The notes: generated by a model from the sequence alone, not told the origin. A stretch of DNA of 64,000 bases from Lumnitzera littorea (GCA_024138015.1 JAMXBB010000012.1:17222634-17286633), one strand, 5' to 3'. Counted from the first letter of the stretch, positions 1-11,330 are shown. Program-made: numbers and translations.

Positions 1-2
1 CC

Positions 3-10
3 TATATATA
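3..10 (+). promoter_or_regulatory. TATA box of D1
   Basis: TATATATA lies 86 bp before the D1 start codon. The same element in the same surroundings (after a TCTCC or TCTCCTA run, before a stretch resembling ATCGACACCAAACAGGAATT) occurs upstream of D3, D4, D6, D7, D9 and D10. The rest of the D1 promoter lies outside the window. Confidence 0.7.
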
Positions 11-95
11 GATCGACACCAAACAGGAATTCATTCAAACCAAAGTAAACTTAAACCTAGAATATTAAGAACTTCTCCTCGCTTAGGAAAAGACA

Positions 96-872
96 ATGGC
101 TCTCACAGCTGAAACTTCAGAACCTACCAGCCACTTTCGTTCAATCAGTTTACCTTCAAGGGCTCATCCCCTGACTACAATAGTCGAGGATCATCTGACT
201 CGCATTAAATCATCAGAAGAAGCATCCTCATCCTCTCCCTCTTTGGCTTGCCAAAAGCTAGGAGGTCTCAAGGCTTTGTACGATTGCATAGATGATTGGC
301 TTCAGTTGCCTTGGACCCAACAGGATCTCTCTCTTGGTGACAAAAGGTCGTGTGTTGAGGAGTTGTTGGATGGATCTCTTAAAGTAGTGGATGCTTGCAG
401 CAATGTTCGTGATTTTTTCTCACAGATGAAAGACAACATCCAGGAGCTACAATCATCTATCCGTAGACAAAGAGGAGTTGAGGAAGCCAACGTTTCTAGG
501 AAGAAACTGAGCAAAGTCATCGTAAAGTATTCGGAAAGTTTGAAAAGAATGCAGAAGAATAGGACACCGAGGCAAGATCAAAAGCAAGAATCCGACATAA
601 GTATGCTAAAAGAAGTTGAACAAATCAGTCTCGACATTTTCCACTCTCTCTTGTGTTTCCTCTCTAGCAAGAAAGCAAGATCAAGCAGCAATGGCTGGTC
701 CTCCATTTCAAAGTTGTTGAAAAGGGGGGAACTATCGAGGAAAGTGGAGGAAAACATGAAGGACTTGGATGTATTAGAATCGAGCATCCAAGAAATCGAG
801 GATGAGTTGGAAGGCATCTTTAGGCACCTTGTGAAGACAAGAGTCTACCTTCTCAACATCCTCAACCACTAA
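96..872 (+). CDS. DUF241 family protein, copy D1 (intact)
   Basis: A single-exon gene for a 258-residue protein of the plant DUF241 (BYPASS1-related) family, whose biochemical role is unknown. The N-terminus carries the family motif HFRSISLPSRAHPL at residues ~13-26. The central part is charged and helical, with LLDGSLK and QSSIRRQRGVEE blocks likely to form coiled coils. The C-terminus carries the family-typical EIEDELEGIFRHLVKTRV block and ends LLNILNH. There is no signal peptide or membrane span, so it is probably soluble. The start is the ATG shared by all copies, 86 bp after a TATA box. From about residue 104 to the end it differs from D3 at one residue, while the first 103 residues differ at about 13, which points to gene conversion. 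Length and motifs fit an intact gene; expression cannot be judged. Confidence 0.93.
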   Translation: MALTAETSEPTSHFRSISLPSRAHPLTTIVEDHLTRIKSSEEASSSSPSLACQKLGGLKALYDCIDDWLQLPWTQQDLSLGDKRSCVEELLDGSLKVVDACSNVRDFFSQMKDNIQELQSSIRRQRGVEEANVSRKKLSKVIVKYSESLKRMQKNRTPRQDQKQESDISMLKEVEQISLDIFHSLLCFLSSKKARSSSNGWSSISKLLKRGELSRKVEENMKDLDVLESSIQEIEDELEGIFRHLVKTRVYLLNILNH

Positions 873-2084
873 AAATTGTTCTAGTTTTAGCTGCCAAAGT
901 ATCTGTGATAGTAGCAACACAATTTTGTAATTCATACAATGTATAGTTGTATTGCACAAAATTTTATAAGCAAATACATGAAATATTCTTGTTTCTGACT
1001 CCATTTTCGTTGCATTTGCTTTTACAGATTAATCTTTCTTCATAGTTCCAAACTATAGTTCTAGATATGATTTTGTTAATTTTCTTTGACACATAATCCG
1101 ACTTACAATTACCAGACCCGGTGAACCAAACTCTATAAATAGTCACAATGAGAGATAGTAAGATGCATTAACCTCCAATCCGAGGAGTTTAGTGATAAGT
1201 AATAAATATAAAGTATATATCAGACCTACAAGTCTAACTTTTTAGATCGGTTGGTTGTGAAGCTGATTTCAACAATTATGAAATATTGTTTAGACAGTGT
1301 TGCTTGTTTCAGGCAAGAGCAAATCTCAAACTTCTGCCAAAAGTTCTGGTTAACAAACTGCCAAATGTGAAATAAAGAGATTTTCTTCACTTTCTGATTG
1401 TTACTTTGTTGCAAGGAAGGATTAAGGCCAGCCAAAATTGCAAACACATCATATGCCAAACTCGAGTAACATGGAAGTAACTAATTGCAAAGTCAGTTCT
1501 TAGCAGTAAATTAGTAAGTTGGCTTGATAAGTCCCGTCCATCTTATTTGTATTCAATCATTCGTTGATGCCTAATTTTCTTTTTTTCTTTCTTTCATACT
1601 TTCTTTTTTTTTTTTTTTTTGGGACAAGTATATCAAATCTAATTATTGAATGGTATCCCACCTGTTGGGAATCTGCAAATTATTTATTATTTCCCCTACT
1701 CTGTCTATGCAGTTTTATCAAATATTGAAGTCCTTCTATAAATATGTATATATCGACTGAGGCTACTTTGATTTGTGTGATTCTCATCCATCATTATTTT
1801 CTACTCTAGGTTGTTCGTGTGCTACCATCTATACTAATGCAGAGAAACGGATAAATGTTTGCTGTCTCGGGAACCATTTCAGCAAATTGCTCATGAATCT
1901 TAATATTGTAATTTGTAATTTGCTTTGGATCACTTAGAATCATCACAGGTTATTAATACAAAGAAAACTACTACATCAAATATACTAATCAAAATCAGTG
2001 CTGTCAAGATTCAACTTGTTCTCCTGCTGCATCACATTGCTAAAAATATGATCGTACTCCACATAATAAATGGTCAATCTTTCT

Positions 2085-2260
2085 GGCTTGAACACAGCAT
2101 GATGACAATGAAATGCATTCATGTGGAACAACACGTGTAAGAATTTCATAATATCTCATTCAGTTTAGTCTCTCATTAACCATTGCTGAGATCTTTTCAA
2201 GGACTATTTCCTAGTCTGTGACATAACACCACTTATATGCCTGGAGGAATGGAGTGTACC
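2085..2260 (+). promoter_or_regulatory. Orphan DUF241-type upstream region
   Basis: This stretch resembles the conserved region that precedes DUF241 copies: GGCTTGAACACAGCATGATGACA, then TCTCATTCAGTTTAGTCTCTCAT, then CTGTGACATAACACCACTTATATGCCTGG, in the order seen upstream of D3 and D4. No DUF241 coding sequence follows. A sister copy lies at 11160-11330. I infer the relic promoter of a lost copy. Confidence 0.5.
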
Positions 2261-2904
2261 ATGATTCTATCAAACAAGTTCTTCTAGAGTGACTTCAGAC
2301 CAAAGACATCCAGAAGTTTCCTACTCCCTCAGAAAAATTGACATATTCACAACAAAAATAATTTATAACATGCTGTTGATATGGTCCTCAATCTTCCCTA
2401 AATCTGTTTTATCAGAATTTCGAATAGTTTTATGTTGTTAATGGCTCCAAGTTTTTGCTGAAAGCCTTTCATGAGTGTGTTTAAATCATCTAACCAGTCC
2501 TTGAGACAAAAAAGATCGAATCGTGGAAATTTGCAAGATATTTAATCTCTCTGTCTGCCCGTGTGCGTGTAGTTTGATGAAGTATTGAAGTCCTTGTTGC
2601 CCATATGGACATAGGGTTCCAGACCTATGCATAGAAATTATGACAGGTCTTCTAGCTGGGGGACCATGGATGTGGAACACTCATGCCTTTGATTATTTAA
2701 TCATCTTTGAATCACTGAGAGCCATAACAGTATAGTAACATGGTGAAACAATTATTATGAGTAAATTAATCAAAATACGAGCTGCAAGGATTCCAAATGT
2801 TTCCTAGCTGCCTCATGAGGCCATTAAGATGATAGTGCAACCTGCATGATGATGAATTACCCCCAAGCATGTCATTATCTTATTCATTTTAATCTCTCAT
2901 GACC

Positions 2905-3010
2905 AGAATTGTCGAGGGGATGATGAAGGGCTGTCTACTGATCTGTGACATGACAGCGGAGATGCCTAGTGGGTTGTGAGTTCCTCATCTCCATATCTCT
3001 TATACATAGA
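2905..3010 (+). promoter_or_regulatory. D2 upstream box and weak TATA
   Basis: Contains AATTGTCGAGGGGATG, CTGTCTACTGATCTGTGACATGACAGC and, at 3001-3008, TATACATA in place of the TATATATA of intact copies. The first two blocks are shared by nearly all copies; the changed TATA fits a pseudogene. Confidence 0.6.
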
Positions 3011-3098
3011 TCGAGACCAAACGGGAATCCATCAAAACCAAGTAAACTTAGCAGCCAGAATATTATGTACTTCTCTTCTCTCTTTAAAAAGTAAAAAA

Positions 3099-3867
3099 AT
3101 GGCCCTCACAATTGAAACTTCAAAATCCACCGGCCATTTTCATTCGATCGGCTTGCCTTCAAGGGCTCATCCGCTATCTGCCGTAGTTGCAGATCATTTG
3201 ACTTGCCTTAAATCATCCAAGGAAGCACCCTAATCTTCAGATTCTTAGGCTTGCCAAAAACTAAGTGGTCTCAAAGCTTTGTACAACAGCTTAGATGATT
3301 GGCTTCAGTTGCCTCTTACCCACCAAGATCTCTCCCTCAAAGACAAGAGGAAATACATTGAGGATTTGTTGGATGGATCTCTTAAACTAGTGGATGTTTC
3401 TGGAAATAATCGTGAATTTTTGTCACAGATGAAAGACAACATCCAGGTATTACATTCATCTATCCACGGACAAAAAGGAGCAGAGGAAGTGAACATTTCC
3501 AGGAAGAAATTGGGCAAAGTCATCACAAAATATTCAGAGAATTTGAAATGGATGCAGAAGATTGGGACATCAAGGCAAGATGATAAGAAAGTATCTGATA
3601 TAAGCATGCTAAAAGAAGTTGAACAAATCAGCCTCGACATTTTCCACTCTCTCGTGTTTCCTGTCTGGCAAGAAAGCAAGACCAAGCAGCAGTGGGTGGT
3701 CATCCATTTTGAAGTTGTCAAATAGACAAGTATCCAGGAAAGAGGAAAATATGAAGGAATTAGACGTACTAGAGGCAAGTGTCCAGGAAATTGAGGATGA
3801 GTTGGAAGGCATCTTTAGGCACCTTGTGAAAGCAAGAGTTTACCTTCTCAACTTCCTCAACCACTAA
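3099..3867 (+). pseudogene. DUF241 family pseudogene D2
   Basis: Full-length in extent but broken. The reading frame begins MALTIETSKSTGHFHSIGLPS and meets TAA at 3231-3233, where other copies have TCA, then a second in-frame TAG shortly after (TTG in other copies). The same frame reopens from about 3279 and continues to about 3650. There two bases are missing from the CTCTCTTGTGTTT run, and the rest of the gene, ending ELEGIFRHLVKARVYLLNFLNH, lies in another frame up to 3867. Start and end match D1. A truncated 44-residue peptide is the only likely product. Confidence 0.9.
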
Positions 3868-6049
3868 AAATTGTTACTAGATTTAGTTGCCAAAGCATCT
3901 ATAAGACTGGCAACACAATTTTGTGACTTGTACAGTGCACAGTTGTATTACACGAAATTTTATGATCAAATACAGGACAGATTAAAATTTCCCACTCCAT
4001 TGACTTTGCATTTGCTTTTACAATTCACTTTTTTTTTTCACAGTTCTAATTTATAGTTATAGATATGTGATTTCATCAATTTTCTTTGACACAAAAAATC
4101 TGACTTGTGATTAACTTACTTGTTGAACCAAACCATATAAATAATTACGATGAAGAATGTAAGATGTATTAATCTCCAAGCAATGAAGATTAGTATTAAA
4201 TAATAAATATAAAAGTATATACCTAATTTACAAGCTTAAGCTTTTAGATCGGTTGGTCATGGAGCTTATCTCAACAATTATGATATATTATATAGATAAT
4301 TTTGTTTGTTTCAGACAAGAACAAATCACAAACCCAATAGTTTTGGTTAATTGACAGCCAAATGTTTCTGATTGTTATTCTATCACCAGCAAGGAAAAGG
4401 CAACCAAAAATTTCGGACATATTATTTGGGAGACACGAGTAACAAGGAAGTAACTAATTAGTTGTTGCAAAATCTGTTCTTAGCGGTAAATTAGCTAGTT
4501 GGCTTGATAAGCCATTGATGCACATTGACAAATGAATTTGTACTTAATCATGTGTATATAGCCCTTATATTAATTCTCATCCATCATAATTTTCTATTCT
4601 ATGTCGTTCATGTGCTATCATCTAAACCAATGCAGAAAAAGATAAATGTTTGCTGGCTGGGGAACTACTGATGTAAATTGCCTTACAATCATTCGACTGG
4701 AGACCGAAAAAAGCCCAAGTATTACTGCTGAAAGCTTGGAATATTGTAAATAAGTTGTAGATTGTCAAGATCATGGAGTACCATGTGATCACGTGCTTGT
4801 TTGAGATCAATAATGAACTAGAAGCTTTTATCAAGTTATCAATAAATATGCAGCAAAATTTTAAGCAGAAACCACCTTACCAATTTGTCTTTAGTATAAA
4901 GTTTGATTGTTGTTCTGTTTGTGGCAAGGAAATGATTGGAAGAAACAGGGAAGATTTGACTAAGTCTTTCCTAGCTGCCTCATATTGCAATAAAGAAAAT
5001 ATACAACCCACAATTTTTGGCAATTCTTAAACAACATCACAATAATCTTAATAGATCGTATCGGGAAATGCATCTTTTCTGGTAAATAAACTTTATCTAT
5101 GTGAATGAGTACTAATAAAATTAGTGAATAACTTGAAAGGATCAACTTCCAAAAGATAACAGAGAATCAAATATCCCTTATGAAACACAATTTTGTTTGA
5201 GTAATTTTTACTAATGGAAAATAAAATTATTCAGAAAATATTGTTGCTACAGTCATGGTACGATGATTTTGATGAAAAGTTGTATGCTGTCACAAAGAAT
5301 CCTGTTTTCATCTGAAAGCATCTTATATGGATTAACCTTTAGTTAAACTGGTTTTTGAGAAACGAAAGATACCCTCGTGGGACTCCCCAACATATGTTGT
5401 CTGTATATATATTCGTGCCGTATGCAGTTTTATGGAATATTAAAGTCCCTCTTGTGCATATGCATGTGGAGCTTACCATGCTGCGTAACACAAGGCAGTT
5501 CATCTGTCGACATCCAAAGCGACGCATAGAAACTTGCAAATGGTCTTCTGGCAGGGGGACAATAGACCCAATCACTCGTGTGTGTTACTATTAACATTTT
5601 TTTTTAACAGTTAGCATCTTTGCAGATCTGAAACATGATGGAACCTTTGTTATGAATAGATTAATCAAAATCAAGGCTGCAAAGATTCCGATTGTTTCCT
5701 AGCTGCCTCATATTGTCATAGAGAAAATACTGCAATCCACATGATAATCGGTCATATCAAGGCTTGAATATGGCAACATGACATCGAAATAAACTCATGC
5801 ACAATCAATATATTAGCGAATTTGATTACTATCTTATTTGTTTTAATCTCCACAAGATCTGAATTGTCGAGGGATGAAGGGCTGTCTACAGATCTGTGAC
5901 AAGACAACAAAGGTGACGCATGGTGGGTTGGGGGTGTCACATCTCCATATCTCCTATATATAGTTCGATGCCAAATGGGATTTCAACAAAACTAAGCAAA
6001 CACCAGAAACCAGAATTATAAGAATTACCCTTCCCTCTTAGAAAATACA
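3868..6049 (+). other. D2-D3 intergenic unit with conserved CxxC mini-ORF
   Basis: Holds the shared 3' flank (3868-4560), a block near 4600-4830 with GCTGGCTGGGGAACTA repeated between D3-D4 and D5-D6, an 85-codon reading frame at 4773-5030 containing CCSVCGKE, and the D3 upstream region from about 5640. The small ORF recurs in the other two units but with mostly amino-acid-changing differences, so I do not call it a gene. Confidence 0.55.
5860..5962 (+). promoter_or_regulatory. D3 promoter: conserved box and TATA
   Basis: ATTGTCGAGGGATG, CTGTCTACAGATCTGTGACAAGACAAC and TATATATA (5955-5962) occur in the same order and spacing as upstream of the other copies. The TATA lies 88 bp before the start codon. 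Confidence 0.7.
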
Positions 6050-6826
6050 ATGGCTCTCACAGTTGAAACTTCAAGACCAACCAGCCACTTTCGTTCGATC
6101 AGCCTGCCTTCACAGACTCATCCTCTGACTAACATAGTCAAGGATCATCTGACTTGCATTAAATCATCAGAAGAAGCATCCTCATCCTCTGCCTCCTTGG
6201 CTTGCCAAAAGCTAGGAGGTCTCAAGGCTTTGTACGATTGCATAGATGATTGGCTTCAGCTGCCTTTGACCCAACGGGATCTCTCTCTTGATGATAAAAG
6301 GTCATGCATTGAGGAGTTGTTGGATGGATCTCTTAAACTAGTGGATGCTTGCAGCAATGTTCGCGATTTTTTCTCACAGATGAAGGACAACATCCAGGAA
6401 CTACAATCATCTATCCGTAGACAAAGAGGAGTTGAGGAAGCCAACGTTTCTAGGAAGAAACTGAGCAAAGTCATCGTAAAGTATTCAGAAAGTTTGAAAA
6501 GAATGCAGAAGAATAGGACACCGAGGCAAGATCAAAAGCAAGAATCCGACATGAGTATGCTAAAAGAAGTTGAACAAATCAGTCTCGACATTTTCCACTC
6601 TCTCTTGTGTTTCCTCTCTAGCAAGAAAGCAAGATCAAGCAGCAATGGCTGGTCCTCCATTTCAAAGTTGTTGAAAAGGGGGGAACTATCGAGGAAAGTG
6701 GAGGAAAACATGAAGGACTTGGATGTATTAGAATCGAGCATCCAAGAAATCGAGGATGAGTTGGAAGGCATCTTTAGGCACCTTGTGAAGACAAGAGTCT
6801 ACCTTCTCAACATCCTCAACCACTAA
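6050..6826 (+). CDS. DUF241 family protein, copy D3 (intact)
   Basis: A single-exon gene for 258 residues with the family N-terminal HFRSISLPS motif (residues ~13-21), the internal LACQKLGGLKALYDCIDDWLQLPLTQ block (~50-76) and the C-terminal EIEDELEGIFRHLVKTRV block. Its C-terminal ~155 residues are identical to D1 except for one Met/Ile difference, while the N-terminal part is closer to an ordinary paralogue. The 3' flanks of the two genes diverge again after the stop codon. The function of the family is not established biochemically; the protein looks soluble and coiled-coil-rich. Promoter box and TATA are both present. Confidence 0.93.
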   Translation: MALTVETSRPTSHFRSISLPSQTHPLTNIVKDHLTCIKSSEEASSSSASLACQKLGGLKALYDCIDDWLQLPLTQRDLSLDDKRSCIEELLDGSLKLVDACSNVRDFFSQMKDNIQELQSSIRRQRGVEEANVSRKKLSKVIVKYSESLKRMQKNRTPRQDQKQESDMSMLKEVEQISLDIFHSLLCFLSSKKARSSSNGWSSISKLLKRGELSRKVEENMKDLDVLESSIQEIEDELEGIFRHLVKTRVYLLNILNH

Positions 6827-9248
6827 AAATTGTTCTAGTTCTAGTTGCCAAAGTATCTATGATAGTAGCAACACAATTTTGTAATTCATACAATGTATGG
6901 TTGTATTGCACAAAATTTTATAAGCAAATACATGAAATATTCTAGTTTCTAACTCCATTTACTTTGCATTTGCTTTTATGATTTAATCTTTCTTCATAGT
7001 TCTAAATTTATAGTTGTGGATAAGATTTTGTCAATTTTCTTTGACACATAAAACCTGACGTTTGATTAACTTACTTGGTTAACCAAACCATATAAATAAT
7101 CACATTAAAGGATTGTAAAATATACAAATCTCCATGTGACGGAGGTTAGTGTTAAGTAAAAAATATAGAAGTATACCCTTGATTTAGAAGCATAAGCTTT
7201 TAGATTGATCAGTCATGGAGATGATCTCAACAATCATGATATATATATAGACAATTCTGCTTGTTTCAAAAAAGAACAGATCACAAACTTCTGCCAATAG
7301 TTTTGGTTAATAGACAGCTAAATGTCAAATAAAATGATTTTCTTCTTTTCTGATTGTTATTTTGTTAACAAGAAGGAAAAGGCCAGCAAAAATTGCAGAC
7401 ATATTTTATGGGAGAATTGAGTAACATGGAAGTAACAAATTACTTCTTGCAAAATCTGTTCTTAGTGGTAAATTAGCAAGTTGGCTTGATAAGACATTGA
7501 TACACCTTTATGCATAAATTTGTACTTTATCATGTATATATAACCCTTACAACAATTCTCACCCATCATAATTTTCTATTTTAGGTAGCTAATGTGCTAT
7601 CATCTAGACCAATGCAGAGATAAATGGATAAATGTTTGCTGGCTGGGGAACTATTGATGCAAATTGTCTTATAATTATTCGACTGGAGAAACAAAAAATA
7701 CCTAAGTATTGAAGCTGAAATCTTGGAACATTGTAAATAAATTATGGATTGTCAAGATTAGGGAATACCATGTGAATACTATGTGATCACATGCTTGTTT
7801 GAGATAAAAGCTAGAAGCTTTTATCCAATTATCAACAAATATGCAGCCAAATTTTAAGCAGAAACCACCTCATCAATTTGACCTCAATATAAATTTTCAC
7901 TGTTGTTCTGTTTGTGGCAAGGAAAGGATTGGAAGAACCAGGGAAGATTTGGATACGTCTTCCCTAGCTGCCTCATATTGCCACAAAGAAGATATACAAC
8001 CCACAGGGTTTTGCAATTTGAAAATATCATCACAATAATCTTAATAGATTGTATTGGGAAAATGCATCTTTTTAAGAAAAATAAATTTATCTGTGTGAGT
8101 GAGTACTTACAAAATTAGCAAATAACTTGAAAGGAACAACCGCTAAAGATAACAGAGAATCAAATATCACTTATGAATGGAACACAGTTTTGTTTGAGAA
8201 TTTTTACTTGTGGAAAATATGTACATTGATAGTGAAAATGATGTTTATATTATGTACATTGATAGTAAAAGTGATGTTTGTATTGTGTATGAATAGAGTA
8301 CACAGTACGTTTTGTATTTATAGAAGCTGTGTATGTATCTAACCCTAATAACACTATGAAAGGACAATAAAAGTGCTCGTTTGTATAACAAACTTGTACA
8401 GAACAGTAATATTATAATAAAATAGAAGTATTCTGAAAATATTGTTGCTATGGTCCTGGTATGATGATTTTGATGAATAGTTGTCTGCTGTCAAAAAGAG
8501 TCCTGTTTTTATCTGAAACCATCTTATTGGACTAACTTTTAATTGTTGTAGTGGTTTTCAAGACATGAAGGATCCCCTTGTGGGACTCCCCAAGATATGT
8601 TATCTATATACATATTCGTGTGTGTGCTGTTTTATGGAATATTAAAGTCCCTCTTGTGAATATGCATGTGGAGCTTACTGGGCTGCTTAACACAAGGCAG
8701 TTCATCTGTTAACATCCAAACCAATGCATAGAAACTTGTAAATGGTCTTCTGGCAGGGGGGACAATGGACCCAAGCACTCGTGTGTGTTACTATTTTAAC
8801 ATTTTTTTCAAACACTTTGCATCATTGCAGATCAGAAAAATGATGGAACAATTATTATGAATAGACTAATCAAAATCAAGGCTGTAAAGATTCCGATTGT
8901 TTCCTAGCCACCATAGAGAAAATTCTGCAATCCACATGATAATTGGTCATATCGAGGCTTGAATATAGCAACATGACACGGAAATGAACTAGTGGGTGAA
9001 ATCAATATATTTGTGAATTTGATTACTATCTTATTCGTTTTAATCTCTACAAGATCTAGATTGTCAAGGATTGTTGAAGGGCTGTCCACAGATCTGTGAC
9101 ATGACAACAAAGGAGATGCCTGGTGTGTTGGGAGTGCCTCGTATCCATATCTCCTATATATAGCTCAATGCCAAATGGGATTTCAACCAAACCAAGGAAA
9201 CCCAAAAAGAAGAATAGTAAAAGCTACCCTTCTCTCCTAGAAAAAACA
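6827..9248 (+). other. D3-D4 intergenic unit
   Basis: Contains the shared 3' flank to about 7560, the GCTGGCTGGGGAACTA block near 7640, a 65-codon ORF (7841-8038) homologous to the one between D2 and D3 and keeping CCSVCGKE, and a short local near-repeat at about 8216-8290 (GTACATTGATAGT twice). The D4 upstream region starts at about 8560. No additional gene is seen. Confidence 0.55.
9055..9162 (+). promoter_or_regulatory. D4 promoter: conserved box and TATA
   Basis: CTGTCCACAGATCTGTGACATGACAAC is followed by TATATATA at 9155-9162, 87 bp before the family start codon. An upstream ATG at 9123 lies before this TATA, so it is unlikely to be the true start. Confidence 0.7.
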
Positions 9249-10019
9249 ATGGTTCTCATGGCTGAAACTTCAAAACCTACCAGCCACTTTCGGTCGATCA
9301 GTTTGCCTTCAAGGGCTCATCCTCTGATAACCATAGTCAAGCATCATCTGACTCACATTAAATCATCAGAAGAAGCATCCTCATCCTCTGCCTCCTTGGC
9401 TTGCCAGAAGCTAGGAGGGCTCAAGGCTTTATACGATTGCACAGATGATTGGCTTCACTTGCCTTTGACCCAACAGGATCTCTCTCTTGATGATAAAAGG
9501 TCATGCATTGAGGAGTTATTGGATGGATCCCTTAAACTAGTGGATGTTTGCAGCAATGTTCGTGATTTTTTCTCACAGATGAAGGATAACATCCAGAAAC
9601 TACAATCATCTCTCCGTAGACAAAGAGGAGTTGAAGAAGCCAGCCTTTCTAGGAAGAAACTGAGCAAAGTCATCATAAAGTATTCAGAAAGTTTGAAAAG
9701 AATGCAGAAGAGCAGGGCACTGAGGCAGGATGAAAAGCAAGAATCTGACATAAGTATGCTAAAAGAAGTTGAACAAATCAGTCTCGACATTTTCCACTCT
9801 CTCTTGTACTTCCTCTCTGCCAAGAAAGCAAGCAGCAATGGCTGGTCCTCCATTTCAAAGTTGTTGAAAAAGGGAGAACCATCAAGGAAAGTGGAGGAAA
9901 ACATGAAGGACTTGTATGTATTAGAATCAAGCATCCAAGAAATTGAGGATGAGTTGGAAGGCATCTTTAGGCACATTGTGAAAACAAGAGTCTACCTTCT
10001 CAACATCCTCAACAACTAA
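9249..10019 (+). CDS. DUF241 family protein, copy D4 (intact)
   Basis: A single-exon gene for 256 residues. The frame is open from 9123, but the extra 42 codons overlap the TATA box and promoter and have no counterpart in paralogues, so I start at the ATG that aligns with D1 and D3 (MVLMAETSKPTSHFRS). A second ATG three codons later is possible. Family motifs are all present: HFRSISLPSRAHPL, LLDGSLK, QSSLRRQRGVEE and the C-terminal EIEDELEGIFRHIVKTRV, ending LLNILNN rather than LLNILNH. It lacks two or three residues in the serine-rich stretch after FLSAKKA. The protein is likely soluble; its role is unknown, as for the family. Confidence 0.92.
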   Translation: MVLMAETSKPTSHFRSISLPSRAHPLITIVKHHLTHIKSSEEASSSSASLACQKLGGLKALYDCTDDWLHLPLTQQDLSLDDKRSCIEELLDGSLKLVDVCSNVRDFFSQMKDNIQKLQSSLRRQRGVEEASLSRKKLSKVIIKYSESLKRMQKSRALRQDEKQESDISMLKEVEQISLDIFHSLLYFLSAKKASSNGWSSISKLLKKGEPSRKVEENMKDLYVLESSIQEIEDELEGIFRHIVKTRVYLLNILNN

Positions 10020-11159
10020 AAATTGTTACTATTTTTAGTTGCCAAAGCATCCATGAGACTGGCAGCACAATTTTGTAATTCATACAATGTATAGTTGTAT
10101 CACAAAGAATTTTATGAACAAATACAAAAAAATTTCAAGTTTCCAACTCCATTTACTTTGCATTTTCTTTTACAATTTAATCTTTCTTCATAGTTCCAAA
10201 TTAATAGTTCTAGATATGATTTTGTTAATTTTCTTTGACACATAATCCAACTTATGATTACCTGACCCAATGTACCAAACTCTATCAATAATCATGATGA
10301 AAGATAGTAAGATATATTGATCTCCAATCAGTGAAGATTTGTGCTAAGTAAATAAAAATAACAGTATACACTAGCTCTACAAGTCTAGGGTGGATGGTTG
10401 TGAAGAACAATTACGAAATATTGTATTGACAATCTGCTTGTTTCAAACAAGAACAAATCTCAAACTTCTGCCAAAAATTTTGGTTAACAGACAGCCAAAA
10501 TATCAAATAAAAACATTTCATTCACTTTCTGATTGCTACTGTTACCAGGAAGGAAAAGGGCCTGGCAAGTTGCAAACACATTAGATGCCAGACTCGAGTG
10601 ACACGGAAGTAGATAATTGCAAAGTCTGTTCTTAGTGGTAAATTGGTAAGTTGGCTTGATAAGTCTGTCTTATTTGTATTCTATCATTTGTCTATGCCTA
10701 TATATAATCTTTACATCAATTCTAATCATTGGATGGTAACCCACCTGTTGGGAATCTGCAAATTAATTATTATTTCCCCTGCTCGCTCTAAGCAAATCAA
10801 ATATTGAAGTCCTTTTGTGAACATGTACATAGTGATTGAGGCTACTTTGATTTGTGTGATTCTCATCTATCATTATTTTCTACTCTAGGCTGTTTATGGC
10901 TACCATCTATACCAATGCAGAGAAACGGATAAATGTTTACTGTCTCGGGAATGATTGTTGCAAATTGCTAATGAGTTTTAATATTGTAATTTGTAATTTC
11001 CATTGGATCACTTAGAATCATTACAGGTTACTAATACGAAGAAAACTATACATATACTATACTAATCAAAATCAGTGATGTCAAGATTCAACTTGTTCTC
11101 CTGCTGCATCGCATTGCTAAAAAGATGATTATGTACTCCACATGATATATCGTCAATCT

Positions 11160-11330
11160 TTCTGGCTTGAATGCAGCATGATGACATTGAAATTCATTCA
11201 TGTGGCACAACACGTGTAAGAATTGCATAATATCTCATTCAGTTTAATCTCTCATGATCTCAATTGCTGAGACCTTGCCAAAGCCTATTTCCTAATCCGT
11301 GACATAACACCAGTTATATGCCTGGAGGAA
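11160..11330 (+). promoter_or_regulatory. Orphan DUF241-type upstream region
   Basis: Sister of the relic at 2085-2260. It has TCTGGCTTGAATGCAGCATG, TCTCATTCAGTTTAATCTCTCATG, then CGTGACATAACACCAGTTATATGCCTGG, with no DUF241 sequence downstream until D5. Confidence 0.5.

Larger units (their letters stand above)
873..3098 (+). other. D1-D2 intergenic unit
   Basis: No gene is visible. The first ~550 bp is the 3' flank shared with other copies (a block starting near CCAAAGTATCTGTGA, later a CTTCTGCCAAAAG block). A T-rich run ends near 1620. From 2085 to 2260 is a diverged second copy of the family's upstream region without a gene after it (see the separate entry). From 2400 the block leading to the D2 promoter begins, including a segment around 2580-2690 (CATAGAAATTATGAC, then CTAGCTGGGGGACCATGG) repeated before most copies. 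Confidence 0.6.

Noticed and set aside
9123..9248. N-terminal 42-codon extension of D4
   Set aside because: It overlaps the TATA box and untranslated leader shared with paralogues, and the other copies are not open there.
9455..9976. Long antisense reading frames opposite DUF241 copies (also 3305-3778 minus, 44221-44736 plus, 35301-35621 plus)
   Set aside because: They recur only because the sense codons are conserved; the antisense frames break at each indel, have no start context or promoter, and match no family.
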